Positions 10,311-22,700 of a stretch of DNA of 64,000 nt are shown piece by piece. The notes below the pieces were generated by a model, which ran no database searches, was not told where the DNA came from, and was given only the letters and a program-made list of their open reading frames with translations. A program made the translations under genes and the position numbers. Every line of letters starts with the position of its first letter. Positions within the stretch are counted from its first letter, which is position 1. The stretch is from Schistocephalus solidus (taxonomy: Eukaryota > Platyhelminthes > Cestoda > Diphyllobothriidea > Diphyllobothriidae): positions 1 through 64,000 of the forward strand of contig WEDG01003378.1 of NCBI GenBank assembly GCA_017591395.1, given 5' to 3'.

Positions 10311-13155
10311 GAGCCGCATCGTAACCACATGTCCCTTAAACCGGAAATTAAAATTTATGTACACCAATGCGCAAAGCATGTTATCAAAGTTTGACGAGAT
10401 GCAGATCCATGTCTGTGATCTCTCACCAGACGTAATTTCTTTGACAGAAACCTGGTTGTCTGACCACGTGGACGACCGTGAGTTAACTATACCAGGCTAC
10501 CAGCTATTCAGAAGCGACCGGGAAGGGCGTCAGGGAGGAGGCGTTGTAACCTACGTAAAACACGGACTCCTAGTGTCGGAAAAAACAGAACAGTTTGCAT
10601 GCAGCTTTGAAGCTATTTGGCTTACTATAAAGGTGCCGAGATCACACAGTCTTGAAGTCCTGACCGTCTACCGACCACCAAAAAGTGACTTCGAGGCTGA
10701 CGCTCGCCTGTTAGAAGAGCTAGAAAGATTCGCCTCCCGATCCGACGTATTAATAATGGGCGACTTCAATGCACCACTCATTGACTGGAGTTCAGTATAT
10801 GCACGCGGTCCAGAACTAGTTTTTGACCGACGTTTATTGGACATGACACTGAGGTCATTCCTCACTCAGCACGTCTTATTTCCAACGAGGGTGCGGGAGG
10901 GACAGCAGTCAAACTGTTTAGACCTTGTGTTTACGAAATCGCTTGATAGTATTGATGAGGTGCAAAGTCTACCTCCCCTAGGTCGGAGTGACCACGTCGT
11001 ACTTCACTGGGACTACTCAATGTTTTCGGTGCCTGAACAGCCCACCAGATTTAGAAGAAATATTTGGCGTGGTGACTTTGATCAAATGAAGACTCGACTC
11101 AACAACATCAACTGGGAATCAGCTCTTTCCGGCAATTTGACAGAGGATTGGGAATGGTTCAGTGAGTTATTGCATACTCTCCTCAGCAACCACTGCCCGA
11201 TTTCACGTAAGAGACTAGATAAAAGACCCCAGTGGCTGACTCAAACGTTGAAAAAAGAAGTGAATAAAAAGCGGAGGTTGTGGAAGAAATCACTCGCTGA
11301 TGAGACTCCTGCGTTCATAAACGCATACAAGGCACAAAGGAACAAAGTTAAACGGCTTATTCTCAGGACACGACAAGATTTTGAAAAAGACCTGTTGAAC
11401 CGTGCAGTAGAAAATCCGAAGTTATTCTACAATTACATTAGAAGAAGCACGCGAAACAAGGACCCAGTTCCCTTACTAAGGACTAGCGAAAACCTAGAGA
11501 TTAGTGAGGACGGAGCAAAAAGCGGAGCACCTTTCAGAATTCTTTAAATCTATCTTTACGAGTGAAAGCGCATTTAATCCTCCCGACTACGACTTAGATG
11601 AGGGTCCAACAATAGAGGCTGTATCTTTCGACGAAGCAAATGTTCATAAAGAGCTGTTGGCTCTGAATGAGTCTAAATCACCGGGCCCAGATGATATACC
11701 GCCAAAGTTACTAAAGGAACTCGCTGCGGAACTGGCCAAACCGTTGTCAATGATTTTCCAAACCTCGTTCGAAGCCGGCACGTTACCTGCTGATTGAAAT
11801 CTGCACGAATCACACCATTATATAAAGGTGGAAGCAAGGTCTCCGCAAATAATTACCGGCCAATTAGCCTCACCTCAATCTGCTGCAAACTCATGGAAAA
11901 AATAATAAAGCGAGAGCTAATGCGCTTCTTAGAGCAGCATAAATTATTATCTGATGAGCAGCATGGATTTCGAAGTGGCAGGTCTTGCGTAACGAACTTG
12001 CTCTATTGTTTGGAACATTGGACGCGAGCAGTTGATGAAGGAAGCGCGCTGCACGTAGTCTACATAGACTTTAAGAAGGCATTTGATAGTGTCCCACACC
12101 AGCGACTCCTACACAAACTCAACCGAACAGGCATTAGGGGTAATCTCCTCAGATGGATCAAAAGCTTCTTATTTGGCCGCTCTCAAACCGTCCATGTCGG
12201 TAACCAGCAGTCGGCGGAGGTTGCGGTTGAAAGTGGAGTTCCCCAGGGCTCCGTTCTTGGCCCTATTCTGTTCAATTTGTACGTCAACGACTGCATCAAT
12301 GGATTGGATTGTGATGTCGCCATGTTTGCGGATGACATTAAGCTATGGAGGGTCATCAGAACTGCAGCTGACGTAAAGCATTTGCAGGAAAACCTAAACC
12401 GACTTCAACAATGGTCAAAGGACTGGCTTTTGCCGTTCAATTAGAAAAAATGCACTATTCTACGAGTCGGTAGAACTAGCACTCCGAACCTCATGGATTA
12501 CTACCTGAATGGTATACCATTGCAAGAAGTTGACGCGCAGAAGGACTTGGGAGTGTGGATCTCACGCTCCCTTAAACCCTCGCTGCATTGTTCAAAGGTA
12601 GCCAAGTCTGCGATGTCAGCCCTGTACCTTGTCAAGCGGGCTTTCTGTGCCTTTGATGAAGACTGCTTTGCCAAAGTCTTTCGAACTTTTGTGCGGCCGC
12701 AATTGGAGTTCGCTATCCAAGCTTGGAGACCATGGAACGCGAAAGACCTCAATATCCTCGAAAAGGTTCAAAGACGTGCAACCAAACTTGTGACTGGACA
12801 GGGCTCATTACCCTATGAAACCCGATTAGCTAACCTTAATCTCTTTCCCTTGAGTTACAGGCAGCTACGAGGTGACCTGATACAAACATTCCGTATCATG
12901 TGCGGTCAGGGCTGCTGCCTCGCACCCGGAGACTTCTTCCAGTTAGCAACAACCACGAACTTGAGAGGGCATCCACTCAAACTACGTGTAACTGGGGCCA
13001 GACTGGATACACGAAAGTTCTTCTTCTCCAAGAGAGCGGTCGACGCTTGGAATGCTCTGCCTCTGGATGTTGTTATGGCTACTTCCGTTGAGCTTTTTAA
13101 GAAAAACCTGGACCAGTATAGCAGTGCCCACTATAATATCCCCAGATCTTCTTAG
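10258..13155 (+). pseudogene. LINE-A ORF2: endonuclease plus reverse transcriptase, disrupted
   Basis: The first part (10,258 to about 11,530) is an exonuclease-endonuclease-phosphatase domain with YTNAQSM, LTETWL, GDFNAPLIDW and GRSDHV, so the catalytic residues are present. A frame change near 11,505-11,530 leads to the reverse transcriptase with SPGPDDIPPKLLK, NNYRPISLTS, HGFRSGRSC, IDFKKAFDSV, GVPQGSVLGP and the catalytic FADD (near 12,320). One missing base near 11,796 (ADWKSARI in the family) breaks the frame again. A TAG at 12,442-12,444 interrupts the thumb. The C-terminal part (12,493-13,155) has LEKVQRRATKLV, LRGDLIQTFRIM and AVDAWNALP. Three lesions make it inactive. Confidence 0.85.
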
Positions 13156-13476
13156 TCACGTCCCAGTTGAATAACACTCTTATATGACAATACTACTTTC
13201 TATATTACAGTACCATTTTTATAGCATTTTTTATTAGCTCAAACTCGTCGCATATGCCTAACTCACGAGAATCTCGTCACTAATAATAGCATGTACTCAT
13301 GCTACTTGGCATATGCAAGTACACATTTATGTTTACTCTTTTTGATGAGCCAACAGCTGCTTATTTTCCGCACGCTATTATGCAAACCAACTTTTTACAT
13401 TTTCATGATGTACCAGAGGCTTTTAGCCATACTGTAACCAAGAGGGAGTTCAAAGGCGTTTGCCTATCTTTCCCTT

Positions 13477-13502
13477 AATAAACTTGACTTGACTTGACTT
13501 GG
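13477..13502 (+). repeat. LINE-A 3' tail of TTGAC pentamers
   Basis: AATAAA is followed directly by about four TTGAC units and ends where the interrupted LINE-B copy resumes. Pentamer tails replace poly(A) in this type of LINE. Confidence 0.85.
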
Positions 13503-14600
13503 CAATGTGTGCAGATAAAATGTACAAATTCATAACTTGTCCTGCTATGTCAACAGTTAGCAATGTTTTAAAATTAATGGTGAACTAGAAAAATAGGCAG
13601 TGAAAAAAACTCCTACCATGAAAATGGAGGCAGAGTTCAATAGGCCTTCATTTTCGAATAGAAGGTAGGAAAAAAACTGCTTAGGAAAAATAGTCAGGTG
13701 GTAGAATAGGGTAATACTGCAGTAGCATTTCAGAATGAGATAATGAAACGTCGAGGTGATTCGTTCTCGATCACTTAGGCGTATGAAACAGAATCTCACG
13801 AAAATGCGTCAATGAACTTAAGTCCTCAGCATCATAGGATCCAGAATTGAATTCTGATGATGGTTAGTATCCAAAGAAACCGCAGCATTTACGACTGTGG
13901 ACCACTGAATTTGTACGTCCGAATGACGTCATCGTTTTGAGGACGGGTGATATAAGGAGACATTATAGTTCATGGGCGTCTCCAGGTAGCGTACATATAG
14001 TTTCAAGAGAGTTAATCGAATTCCCGATGGTCCTTTCTCCGAGTCATGGGGAAAGCTACTGGGAAAAGATGAGGAAAATAAAAGGTTAATAGAATCAGTG
14101 TTAAGATAAATGTGCAGTCTTCGCTTGAATGCAGATAGACGAGTTAACGACCTAATTTCAATTGGCAAGTTATTCCAAAGAAAACTATACCTAGAAGCAA
14201 AGAAGAGAGCATTTACACGTGGAGGATGCAGGGGAGGTATAATTAGTTCAGAATTTCTTAGGTTATAAGGAAGACTAACGGGGGTAATGACAGAAAGCTT
14301 TGGGAGAGTTGAACTATTATTTAGTCGAAAAAGGAGACAAAAGCCTGCTTCAAGTCTCCTGACCCAAAGAAATTTTAGCTTCGTTAGCTGGCATCTTGTT
14401 GAGTAGGAAGTAGTTAAAAGAGTCGGATAAAGGAGTTTTTGTGAAATTTCTTTGGACATTTTCAATTTTTGAACGGCTAGATTCGTTCATCAAACCGAAG
14501 AAAGGACAGCAAAATTCAGGAAGTGACAGGAAGTGCGGGCTTTTGAATTCGAGCCACCATTTTTGTTTGCTCTCCATTAACGATGAAATTTTTTGAAACT
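13503..14600 (-). mobile_element. LINE-B copy C, right part with ORF2 C-terminal coding end
   Basis: This continues the copy whose 3' terminus lies at 8,317-8,417. On the minus strand, 14,577-14,430 contains SKIENVQRNFTKT (the family's LExVQRRFTK), and 14,440-13,990 contains RCQLTKLKFLWVRRLEAG, YSFLWNNLPIEIRSLTRL and SAFKRRLHIYL. This is the end of a LINE reverse transcriptase ORF. The remainder to 13,503 is the 3' untranslated region shared with copies A and B. A frame change near 14,440 and the 5' truncation make it dead. Confidence 0.8.
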
Positions 14601-15319
14601 GTGTACTCCACTAGCTATTGTTCTTTTGATATTCTGATCTCTTTACGTTTATTTCTTTGCCTGAACTTTGTTTATAAGGTCATCTCTACAGCACGCAAGC
14701 ACCTTTTTGACTGCAAGGAAACTGAAAAATTTACCGAATAATTTCCATGATGTCAGCTGTTGCACTTTTCGGCCTATATGTCGGATTTGTGATTCCATCG
14801 TGCTCACGTCTTCACGCTTTTATCAAAAAAACCTGCCCAGCGGAAAAAACACCACAGCAGTTGGCAACTCGCCTTGAAGCATCAACCGAAAAACAAACTG
14901 TCAGTTCCTGGCTTCCTTTAAAAAATGTTTCGTTCTATTTTCAACAAAACTCATGATATGGAGTTACTTTCGTTGAAAAAAGAAAACAGTAAGACTCAAG
15001 TGATTTTTCTTCAAAAGACATGATTAAATAGTGACATTGACGCACAGCAAATTAGCCCCCGTCTTTCTGTTACTTTCGAGCAGATCGAAAATCATCATCC
15101 TCCAGGTCAGGCGGTGGGGTGGTTATTTTGGTCAATAAGGATTGGTTTTTTAACTCTAAGTCCTTATTTTCGTACTCGGAGGATTTAATAGACGTTATCA
15201 CTGTCATATGTGAGCCCCGATTTCTAAATACATTTAAGGGTATTATATTTTTGTTAGTAGTTATATAACCCCCTCTAACTCTGAAGGTGCGCTTAACCGT
15301 TTTTTGCCTTTCTTTCACA
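14601..15319. other. Gap between two LINE copies; unassigned 82-codon minus frame
   Basis: A minus-strand frame at 15,070-15,318 (MKERQKTVKRTFRV..., ending PPPDLEDDDFRSARK) is not repetitive and has a plausible amino-acid composition, but no domain or splice context identifies it. It could be part of an old element. Nothing else was recognised. Confidence 0.3.
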
Positions 15320-17490
15320 AAAACTTGCTTTATTGTCCTGCAAGCATCTTAATCTTTTAAATGGCGACTTTAATCGTGTGAATTTACGTCCGTTTACGTT
15401 GTTAGGCTTTGCTGACCTTGTTTCCTTTAATACTCGCGCTGATGCCCCTCTTGATCACGTTTTGACTTAACAATCCATGTTCTTCCTTGTTAAGAACAGA
15501 GCTCCATTGTCTGGTTCCGATCACTCTGTATTATTACACCTTTCAAAAATTTACTCCGCTTCTACGCATGCGCTGCTACTCAAACCCGAAAGGAAAATTG
15601 AGGTTCGCGACAATTCCCCTGAAAATATTTTTCTTCTCCAGATTTGTATATCGTAAACTATCCCCGTCTTCCTCAGTCAATCCAGCTTCCTTACAACATT
15701 TAAAAGACATTTTTAATAATTGTTGTCCTCTTGATACCGTTTTGGTCTGACCTGACAGAATGTCCTCCCCTTATCTAAAGTCTTTTAGACCTACAAAGGA
15801 ACTTTTCTGCAAGCTAGCCCTCGTGGCTCTCTAAAGGAGGTTAACGTCTTAATAAAAAGTGAAATTTGCAGACTAAATGATTTTTTTGTTAGTCAGCGTT
15901 TTGCCTCTGCGTCCAAACCTTCTTTTTGGTTTTCCTCAGCTGAATTCTGGAGGAATCTTAAGCGTCTCACTGGCCAATGTGGTAAACTGGCACATGCTGA
16001 TACTGATTTAGACGATCTAAATGAACATTTTATCCATACTTCTACTGACTCCGATCCCCCACAACCAACATTTCGCTACTACCAAGCGTATTTCTCCTGT
16101 GTCAGTGGCGGCAAAGGAGAAACACCCGAAAAAGGTCCGTGGTTCAACTGCTGCTGGGCCGGATGAAGTCCTACCATTTGTTTTAAAATACTGCTGCTCT
16201 CAAATTGCCTCTATTTTGACACACCTCATAAACGTGTCCTTCATGGAGTCAAAGATTCTTGACATTTGGCGTTCAGTAAGAATCACTCCTATCCCTATAA
16301 AGTCTGCTAATTTTGGTCCTAAGTCTTTCCGTTCAATCGCCTGCTCTTCCGCTTTACTGAAGATTGCTGAACGAGTTGACTTCGATACAATTAAGCTATT
16401 TTCCTCCAATTTATCCAGTGAATTAAAATTTGCCTATAAGGCCCGGCGTAGTACCCTAGATGTCGTTGCCCTTGTAGTACATTCGTCTCTACGAGATTAA
16501 AATAAGAGCTGCCGTGCGTACGCATGCGCATTTCTTGACTACTCCTCTGCCTTCAACACCATCCCACGCCATCTCTTCCTTAATAAAACATCCGCGTCTG
16601 GCTCTCCTGGCTGGGTTGTCTCTTGGCTCGAAGATTATTTTACTTCCCGCACGCAATTCGTACAATTCGGCAAGCAGAAATCTACTGTCCTTCCAAACAA
16701 CTGCGGTGTTCTTCAAGGTGCCATCTTATCCCCTCACCTCTTCTCCCTTCATATTGACGACTTGAGATCACCAAACGACTGTCTGTACATCAAATATGCC
16801 GACGACATGGTTGTTGGTCATCCTCTTAAAAATCAGACACATCTCCAGTGTCTGAAGGAGTGCCTCGACCATGTTTCAGCCTGGTCGTCAGACAATGGTC
16901 TTCAACTCAACCATGAGAAGTCTGTCCAATGTGTTTTTCATCTGCGACTATCCCCTAGTACTCAATACTCAGCCGTTTTTCCCAACAAGGTATCCTCTTT
17001 TCGGTACCTTGGCTTTACTCTGACATCCCATCGCTCATTCTCCCAACATATCGATACTCTTTTTACAAAAAATCGTAAACTTCTTTATTATATCTGCCGT
17101 TTACGTTCCTATCATACATCTCAGGCCCTTATCGGGCAATTTATAGAGTCATGTGTTCTCCCCCTCATCCTTTATTGTTCAACCGTGATTTTTTCAGCGT
17201 TGCTATAAAAGGATTATTTGATTTTAAAACGTATTCTCCGAATGCTCTCTTCTACTGCTGGTGTTTGTTATACTGTTTTAGTGGATTTGATAATAAAACG
17301 GCTTTTTACGACCGTCAAACAATTTGCTGGGCGAATCCTTGATGATGTTACCCATCCCCTCCACTCCTAGCTGATTGCTGTGAAGTCTTCCCGTCCGATG
17401 CGCCGATGCTTTCACCATAAAGCCTGCCGTACAACGGCATACCAGTGCTCCGTTTTGCGATTTCGAGCACGCTACCTTACGTGTGAAGAG
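15320..17490 (+). mobile_element. LINE-C: decayed non-LTR retrotransposon
   Basis: The order of motifs is that of a LINE ORF2 broken by many frame changes. NGDFNRVNLRPF and LDHVL (15,360-15,470) and SGSDHSVL (15,510-15,535) come from the endonuclease. Reverse-transcriptase motifs follow: AAGPDEVLPFVLK (about 16,150), FLDYSSAFNTI (about 16,530), GVLQGAILSPHLF (about 16,705) and the catalytic YADD (16,796-16,807). The thumb and C-terminal region run to about 17,490, with LRMLSSTAGV and DPTHPLH-like DDVTHPLHS. It differs from LINE-A in the active-site box (YADD rather than FADD) and in the SSAFNT box, so it is a separate family. Confidence 0.8.
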
Positions 17491-18476
17491 ACTGAAATAA
17501 AAGTGCTGAGACTGGAACATTCTCCACACTAGATGTCCATTTTGACTCTTTGATTCTTGCATATTATGTTAACTTATCCTTTTATCTTAGTGAATGGAGC
17601 CATTTATATTTTTGCTGAAAATTTTGAATGGTACTTGAAAATAGAGCGTTTTTCTCTTTCTCTCTCTCTGACCTAACCTTTGTTCCCTGCCCTCGGTCGC
17701 ATATTGGGTTCTTGCCATTAATTTTTACTATATGAGTTTTAATCTCGACAAACCGTTATATGACGTACCGACAATTTTAAGGAACTACACACCATGATCA
17801 CTTGTGGTTTCACAGCTTACATAAAAATATCGTACTTGTAAAGTATTTAAAAAGTCGTAATTTTAATCCCCTTACTACCAAGAAACCACCGGCCACCATA
17901 GGTGCAACAATCTCTGTGATATCATACGATTCCTTCCTACGTTACACACATGTAGGTATCGCAATGTCTATTCAGCGGTCGCCATTGAAAATTGGAGTAA
18001 GTCACCCAGGATAGAAAAATTCAGCGCAATTATTCTTAATTTAAGGGAACGATCATATGTTTTCTGCATTGACATACGGCTTTCAGAAGTTCTGGGTGTG
18101 GAATCCCCTGAATTTAACTTCCGAGATAATGGAGATCGCGATCTCTGATACGTGTCTAAGGTCTCGTCCTGAGAGAAATGGGGTGGATTATGCGGCCCCC
18201 AAACAGCACCTAAATTCCTTATCTGATAACGAGCAACTGTTCACCCATGCAATCTTTTCTGGTACTGAATCCCAGTTTCATAAAAGAAATGGGGAATGAA
18301 AACTCTTGCTGCACTTGTATTATCATTCCATGAGCTGCAGGATTTTTGGATGAATTATCCCAAATACGCAACGTCACCAGTAACTATATTTAGTAGTCAG
18401 GTGATATTTTTACTGTCAAAACGTCTTTTCATGTGGCATATTTATTATAAATTGCCTGCAAACTTGCATTAGATCC

Positions 18477-18477
<1 letters not shown>
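17491..18477. other. Sequence with no recognised feature
   Basis: AT-rich, with no coding motif, repeat copy or RNA signal recognised on either strand. Open frames at 17,802-18,014 and 18,057-18,299 are not recognisable. Confidence 0.4.

Positions 18478-18536
<59 letters not shown>
18478..18536. repeat. (ATT)n microsatellite
   Basis: About 19 to 20 uninterrupted ATT units. Confidence 0.97.
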
Positions 18537-19393
18537 CAGAATGCTATACCTAAAGTAGCTGACGCTTACACTGGGCTTGAGGACAACTAATGCCTTTATT
18601 CTTCATCTCTAACAAGGTTTTGCTGAAGGTAACTATTAATCTATACACAAACTAATGGATTATAAGTGCCATAATCGCTAACACTTGAAATATTTCGTGT
18701 TCCTATAAGTTGTTGAAGTTTCTTCTGCATGAGCCTGATGTTCTCTCTGTCTCGTTAGTTTTATATAAATATATGTCCATTGATTGTAACAAGTAGGCTG
18801 CTCTAGTGCAAACATCTCCTATTAACGAAATAAATTGGACTGGACAGTATGTGACATGTCTTCGAACATCTCGCGGATACAAATAGCCCTGATCGAACAG
18901 ATGCCGGATGGGTAACCTTAGTCTTTTCCTCTTTATTAACGCAAAAATATATTCTATCTAGTTTTCTGCTTTAATATTTGTCAAAATTTCCACATGCCTT
19001 CAGCCCCTACCCTCATTAATCGACGCGTTTATAATCCCTCCTCTTTAACCCCTTTCCACAGTTCTGTATCAGTCATCTTCCATTTCTAAAGTTTTTGACT
19101 TCGATTAAACATCGCGGAAAGAAATATATGCTGTGGTACTCATCTTAACCTTTGACAACTTATGCAAAATTTGCATCAAAATATCAGAGGCACTGAATAC
19201 GCCGACGTGTCTCCCTGATCCAAGATAGCGTCCTACCAAGGACATCGGCTTTCATATGTATCTATATTATCAGAAGTTTTTTATATTACTGCGATGTCGT
19301 AACTGTCAGTGCCATAACCGACATTCTTCAATAATTTCCGCTTTCTGACGTTTATAATTATCGGAACAACTTCCAAAACGCATTTATATTAAT
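18537..19393 (+). other. Region upstream of the ATPase start codon
   Basis: It should include the promoter and 5' untranslated region of the ATPase gene, but I see no distinct TATA or initiator element that I can defend. An upstream non-coding exon cannot be excluded. Confidence 0.25.
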
Positions 19394-19776
19394 ATGGGAA
19401 ATATATGCAAGCGGAAACCTCCAAATGAAACACGAAGAATAATTTATCCAAGCACATCGTTTCCCCGTGACGCTGAATTTTTGGAGGATCCAAATGGAAG
19501 TTTTGCGGACAACCATGTGAAAACAACAAAATACACTGTTCTTACCTTCATTCCTCTAAACCTCTGGCTGCAGTTGCACCGATTTGCAAACATCTACTTC
19601 ATTTTTATACTTGCTCTCAACTTCATGCCGAAAATTGAAGCATTCGCAAAGGAGGTGGCACCCCTACCTTTGTTGTCCGTTCTTGCACTTACTGCAATCA
19701 AAGACGCGTATGAGGACCTCCGACGTTATCGTGCAGATCAGAAGGTCAATAACACCTTGACGGAGGTTTTCAACCT
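19394..19776 (+). CDS. ATPase exon 1: N-terminus, TM1-TM2
   Basis: It starts at the first ATG of an open frame beginning [16 protein letters not shown] and runs to a GTAAGC donor at 19,777. The length is 383 bases (phase 2 end). It contains [20 protein letters not shown] followed by the hydrophobic [12 protein letters not shown] (TM1), then [20 protein letters not shown] (TM2 and cytosolic end), as in ATP10 and ATP8 proteins. The first membrane pair forms part of the lipid path. Confidence 0.9.
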
Positions 19777-22700
19777 GTAAGCACACCCACCAGATTACAT
19801 AACATGTTTTTGGCTATCACACGCGTCAGTTCGCGTATAAGGCACCCTTTAAGCGCTAAAGAAATTAGTTTTGCAATTAATTGTAGGTAGTCCTGAAGGC
19901 AAGTTGACGTCCCGATTTTACTGCTAATCGAGAATACTCGAACAAACCAGGCTTTCTGATAGGGTCGTTTTTTATAGCTCCGTAAAAATATATCTGAGAT
20001 AACGAAGAGACTTGCTTTTGAATAAAGATACTTTGTTTAGTCACGTTCTTTACGTCAGTTGTTTATGTCACAGATATTTCTTTAAAAAAATTAATAGAAC
20101 AGTTTCAGTAGCTTCTCTTGTTCGATGCATTCGTAAACCATTCAAAATATATAAATGAGACCTTGGTAAAAGTAAGAACATAATAAGCTTTTTTCTGTCC
20201 TTCAGAGGCCCTTAGACATTTCAAATATCGCACGCGACGACGTCAACCTCATCCTTTACGGAGTGCATGCATATTGATGACTTGCGCGTTAATTGGTTTT
20301 TAGCGAAACAGACCTGCGCGCCATCTACCGTTCTCTCATCTCCCTTTCATCCACCTTAGTTTTGTAAAATAATAATGTAACAACGGTCAACGCTAAGTTC
20401 GAGCTCAATCGTACACAAAGCTCAACAGCCCATATGTTCGTATAGCACACTACTTGGTGTGCGCAACATATACGACACTTGCACGAAGGGTTTTGGATCT
20501 CGCATAAGCAAGAATGACATAAAGTCTGCATATAAGAGGAACCTTTGCCGTCTGACTCGGTTCTAGGTAGGGAGGGAATGAGTTGCCTTGTAATTTGACA
20601 ATATCTAGCTTGAGCGCGTCCTGCTAGATTTAAGCGCATCTGGCATATTATAATGACGAGCGCGCTGGTTTGTCTTAGAGGTGGTCCCCAAAGGTAGCCT
20701 CATCCTCTACCCTCTCTTACACACCCGTTGAGTGGTAATGAAATTAGGCACTGTGGTTGATGCATTGTGAAGATTGACATCTTGGCGTGCTACTCCGTTC
20801 CCCCCATTTATGATAGTAGTTTAGAGCATGCCTGAACAATGCGTATCCCGATAAACGCGTGTAGTGAGTAATCTGACCTCCGTTCTAACTCAGCGCATCA
20901 ACAGTGTGGCCCTCTGTGGGGGCATAACAGCTTACAAACATGCATTATTCACACAGTTAAATAGCTTGAATTCATAAGCGAAAGACATGAAAGATGAGTT
21001 TTCACACACTTTTTAATGTACTGGCAGACACGCTAGATGTAACGAACCCCTTATCCCTCTGATTAGAGTTTAATCAGCCCAGTGCTCTCTTCGGCTAATG
21101 GAGCTTACAATGTTTCTTCTAATATTTACCTTCATTATTGGAAGTGTGTACTTTGGGGTGTCCACAGCCATTACTAAAATAATGGTTTAGAAACACTTAA
21201 CCTTTTACTTCAGATATTTTTTAAATTTAGGTGGCACTTGAACAGACTACCTATGTAGAAAAATTGGTTAACCATTAGCATATTAAGTTTGCAAATGTTA
21301 ATTTTCAGTATTTGCATTTCCTTCTACTTCTCCCTTATGCAACTTAACATTTTGAAACAGCTACAAATTCTCAATTGGAGCAGAACCAAGGAAATTTTAA
21401 CACCTTAAATTTTTACTGCAAACTTCGGAAATATGAAATTTAGTAAATCAAAGATATTTGTTATTTGGTAAACTTACAGAGTACGCATATCATCCAAAAA
21501 ACCCTCAAAAAATCAAATTTATCTTATCTTCCTGCCAGTAATCTACTGAAAATTTTTGTAAACCACTCAACTCTATCTGCAGCAACTAAGTACGTTCAAG
21601 TCGGAACCAGATATAACCTACTAGCGTGCAGACCGCACAGAAGACAAAGGGTTTTAGATACCCGCGGTAGCTTCCTCACGACAAACTGTATCGCTTTCAC
21701 TCTTTCTTCACACGCTCGGGCAACAGTTTTAGGGCCTCATTTTGACAAGTGAATGCTTAGTGCATTGAATATCAATAAAGGCGGGATGGATTCAAATAAG
21801 CACATATAGAACTATTTTGGAGAAAGGTGACTTACTCAGGGTTTCTATCTTATATGAAATTTTTCTTATTTACTTCGATCCAAATGTCTAAGAAAATATC
21901 CATTGCATTTTGCAATCAGTTAATCAAATATGTATCAGCGGCATTTGTTAATTTGTAGCAGCAATCGGTGAAAGTATAAAACTTGTAGTTAAAACCTATC
22001 GAGGTTTAATTTCTGGAAATCCGCCTTTGTTTTCATTTCTAGTTTAGTTTTTGAAATAAACGGCACTTTTTTCGTCGAGTGCGCATATTTGGAGACACTC
22101 AGTTTTCCTTGTTTAAGGGCTATTTTTTTGCCGCTGTTAAGTTCGCTGTTTTCTGCCTAACGTTAGCGTTTGAAAATCCAATTTTACTACATTACTTAAG
22201 ACAACATTTTCGTTTATTACGGAGGTAAATAAGTTCATGACGAGCACCATGACACTCCATCTCTACAAAATTTTATGCTTTGCTTTAAGCAACCAACTTT
22301 ATCCCACCAGAAATATGGCCTACAAGATCAGAGCTGCTTTTGAAACATTTTAACCCTCACTCTGCCTATGGGTGAATGACAAACTTTTAACCGCATCCAA
22401 TGATCGGGAAATTTTTTAGTACTGAGTGATGGAATTCTAAATTACTTTCGTCAATGACATTGAGTACGTAGACCCATTATCACATTCTTTATACTTCAGC
22501 TGTTTTCTCAATTGACTCATTTGTTTCCAATGTTTTCCAAAATTAACCAGTGAAAAACGTCGCTATGTCAAACTACGATGGGCAAGCATTCGGCCAGGTG
22601 ATTTTGTCCGACTGGAAACGAATGAGATTATTCCTGCGGACATTCTTCTCTTAAAGTCTTCGGACATTTCAGGGTTTTGTCACATTGAAACTGCAAACCT

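Larger units (their letters stand above)
8418..13502 (+). mobile_element. LINE-A: nearly full-length non-LTR retrotransposon, CR1/Jockey-like
   Basis: The element is about 5.1 kb. It has a 5' untranslated region (8,418-9,037), ORF1 (9,038 to about 10,310) and ORF2 (about 10,258-13,155). A 3' untranslated region of about 330 bases ends in AATAAA and a TTGAC pentamer tail (13,477-13,500). Its limits are set by the two halves of the LINE-B copy it interrupts. No target-site duplication is visible; the target TTATGAC resembles the TTGAC tail unit, which may have helped priming (inference). Frameshifts in both ORFs and one stop in ORF2 make this copy non-autonomous. The clade is an impression from C-terminal similarity. 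Confidence 0.85.

Noticed and set aside
11794..12376. Separate genes for the LINE-A reverse transcriptase pieces
   Set aside because: They are consecutive parts of one ORF2 separated by a frameshift and a stop; motif order is continuous.
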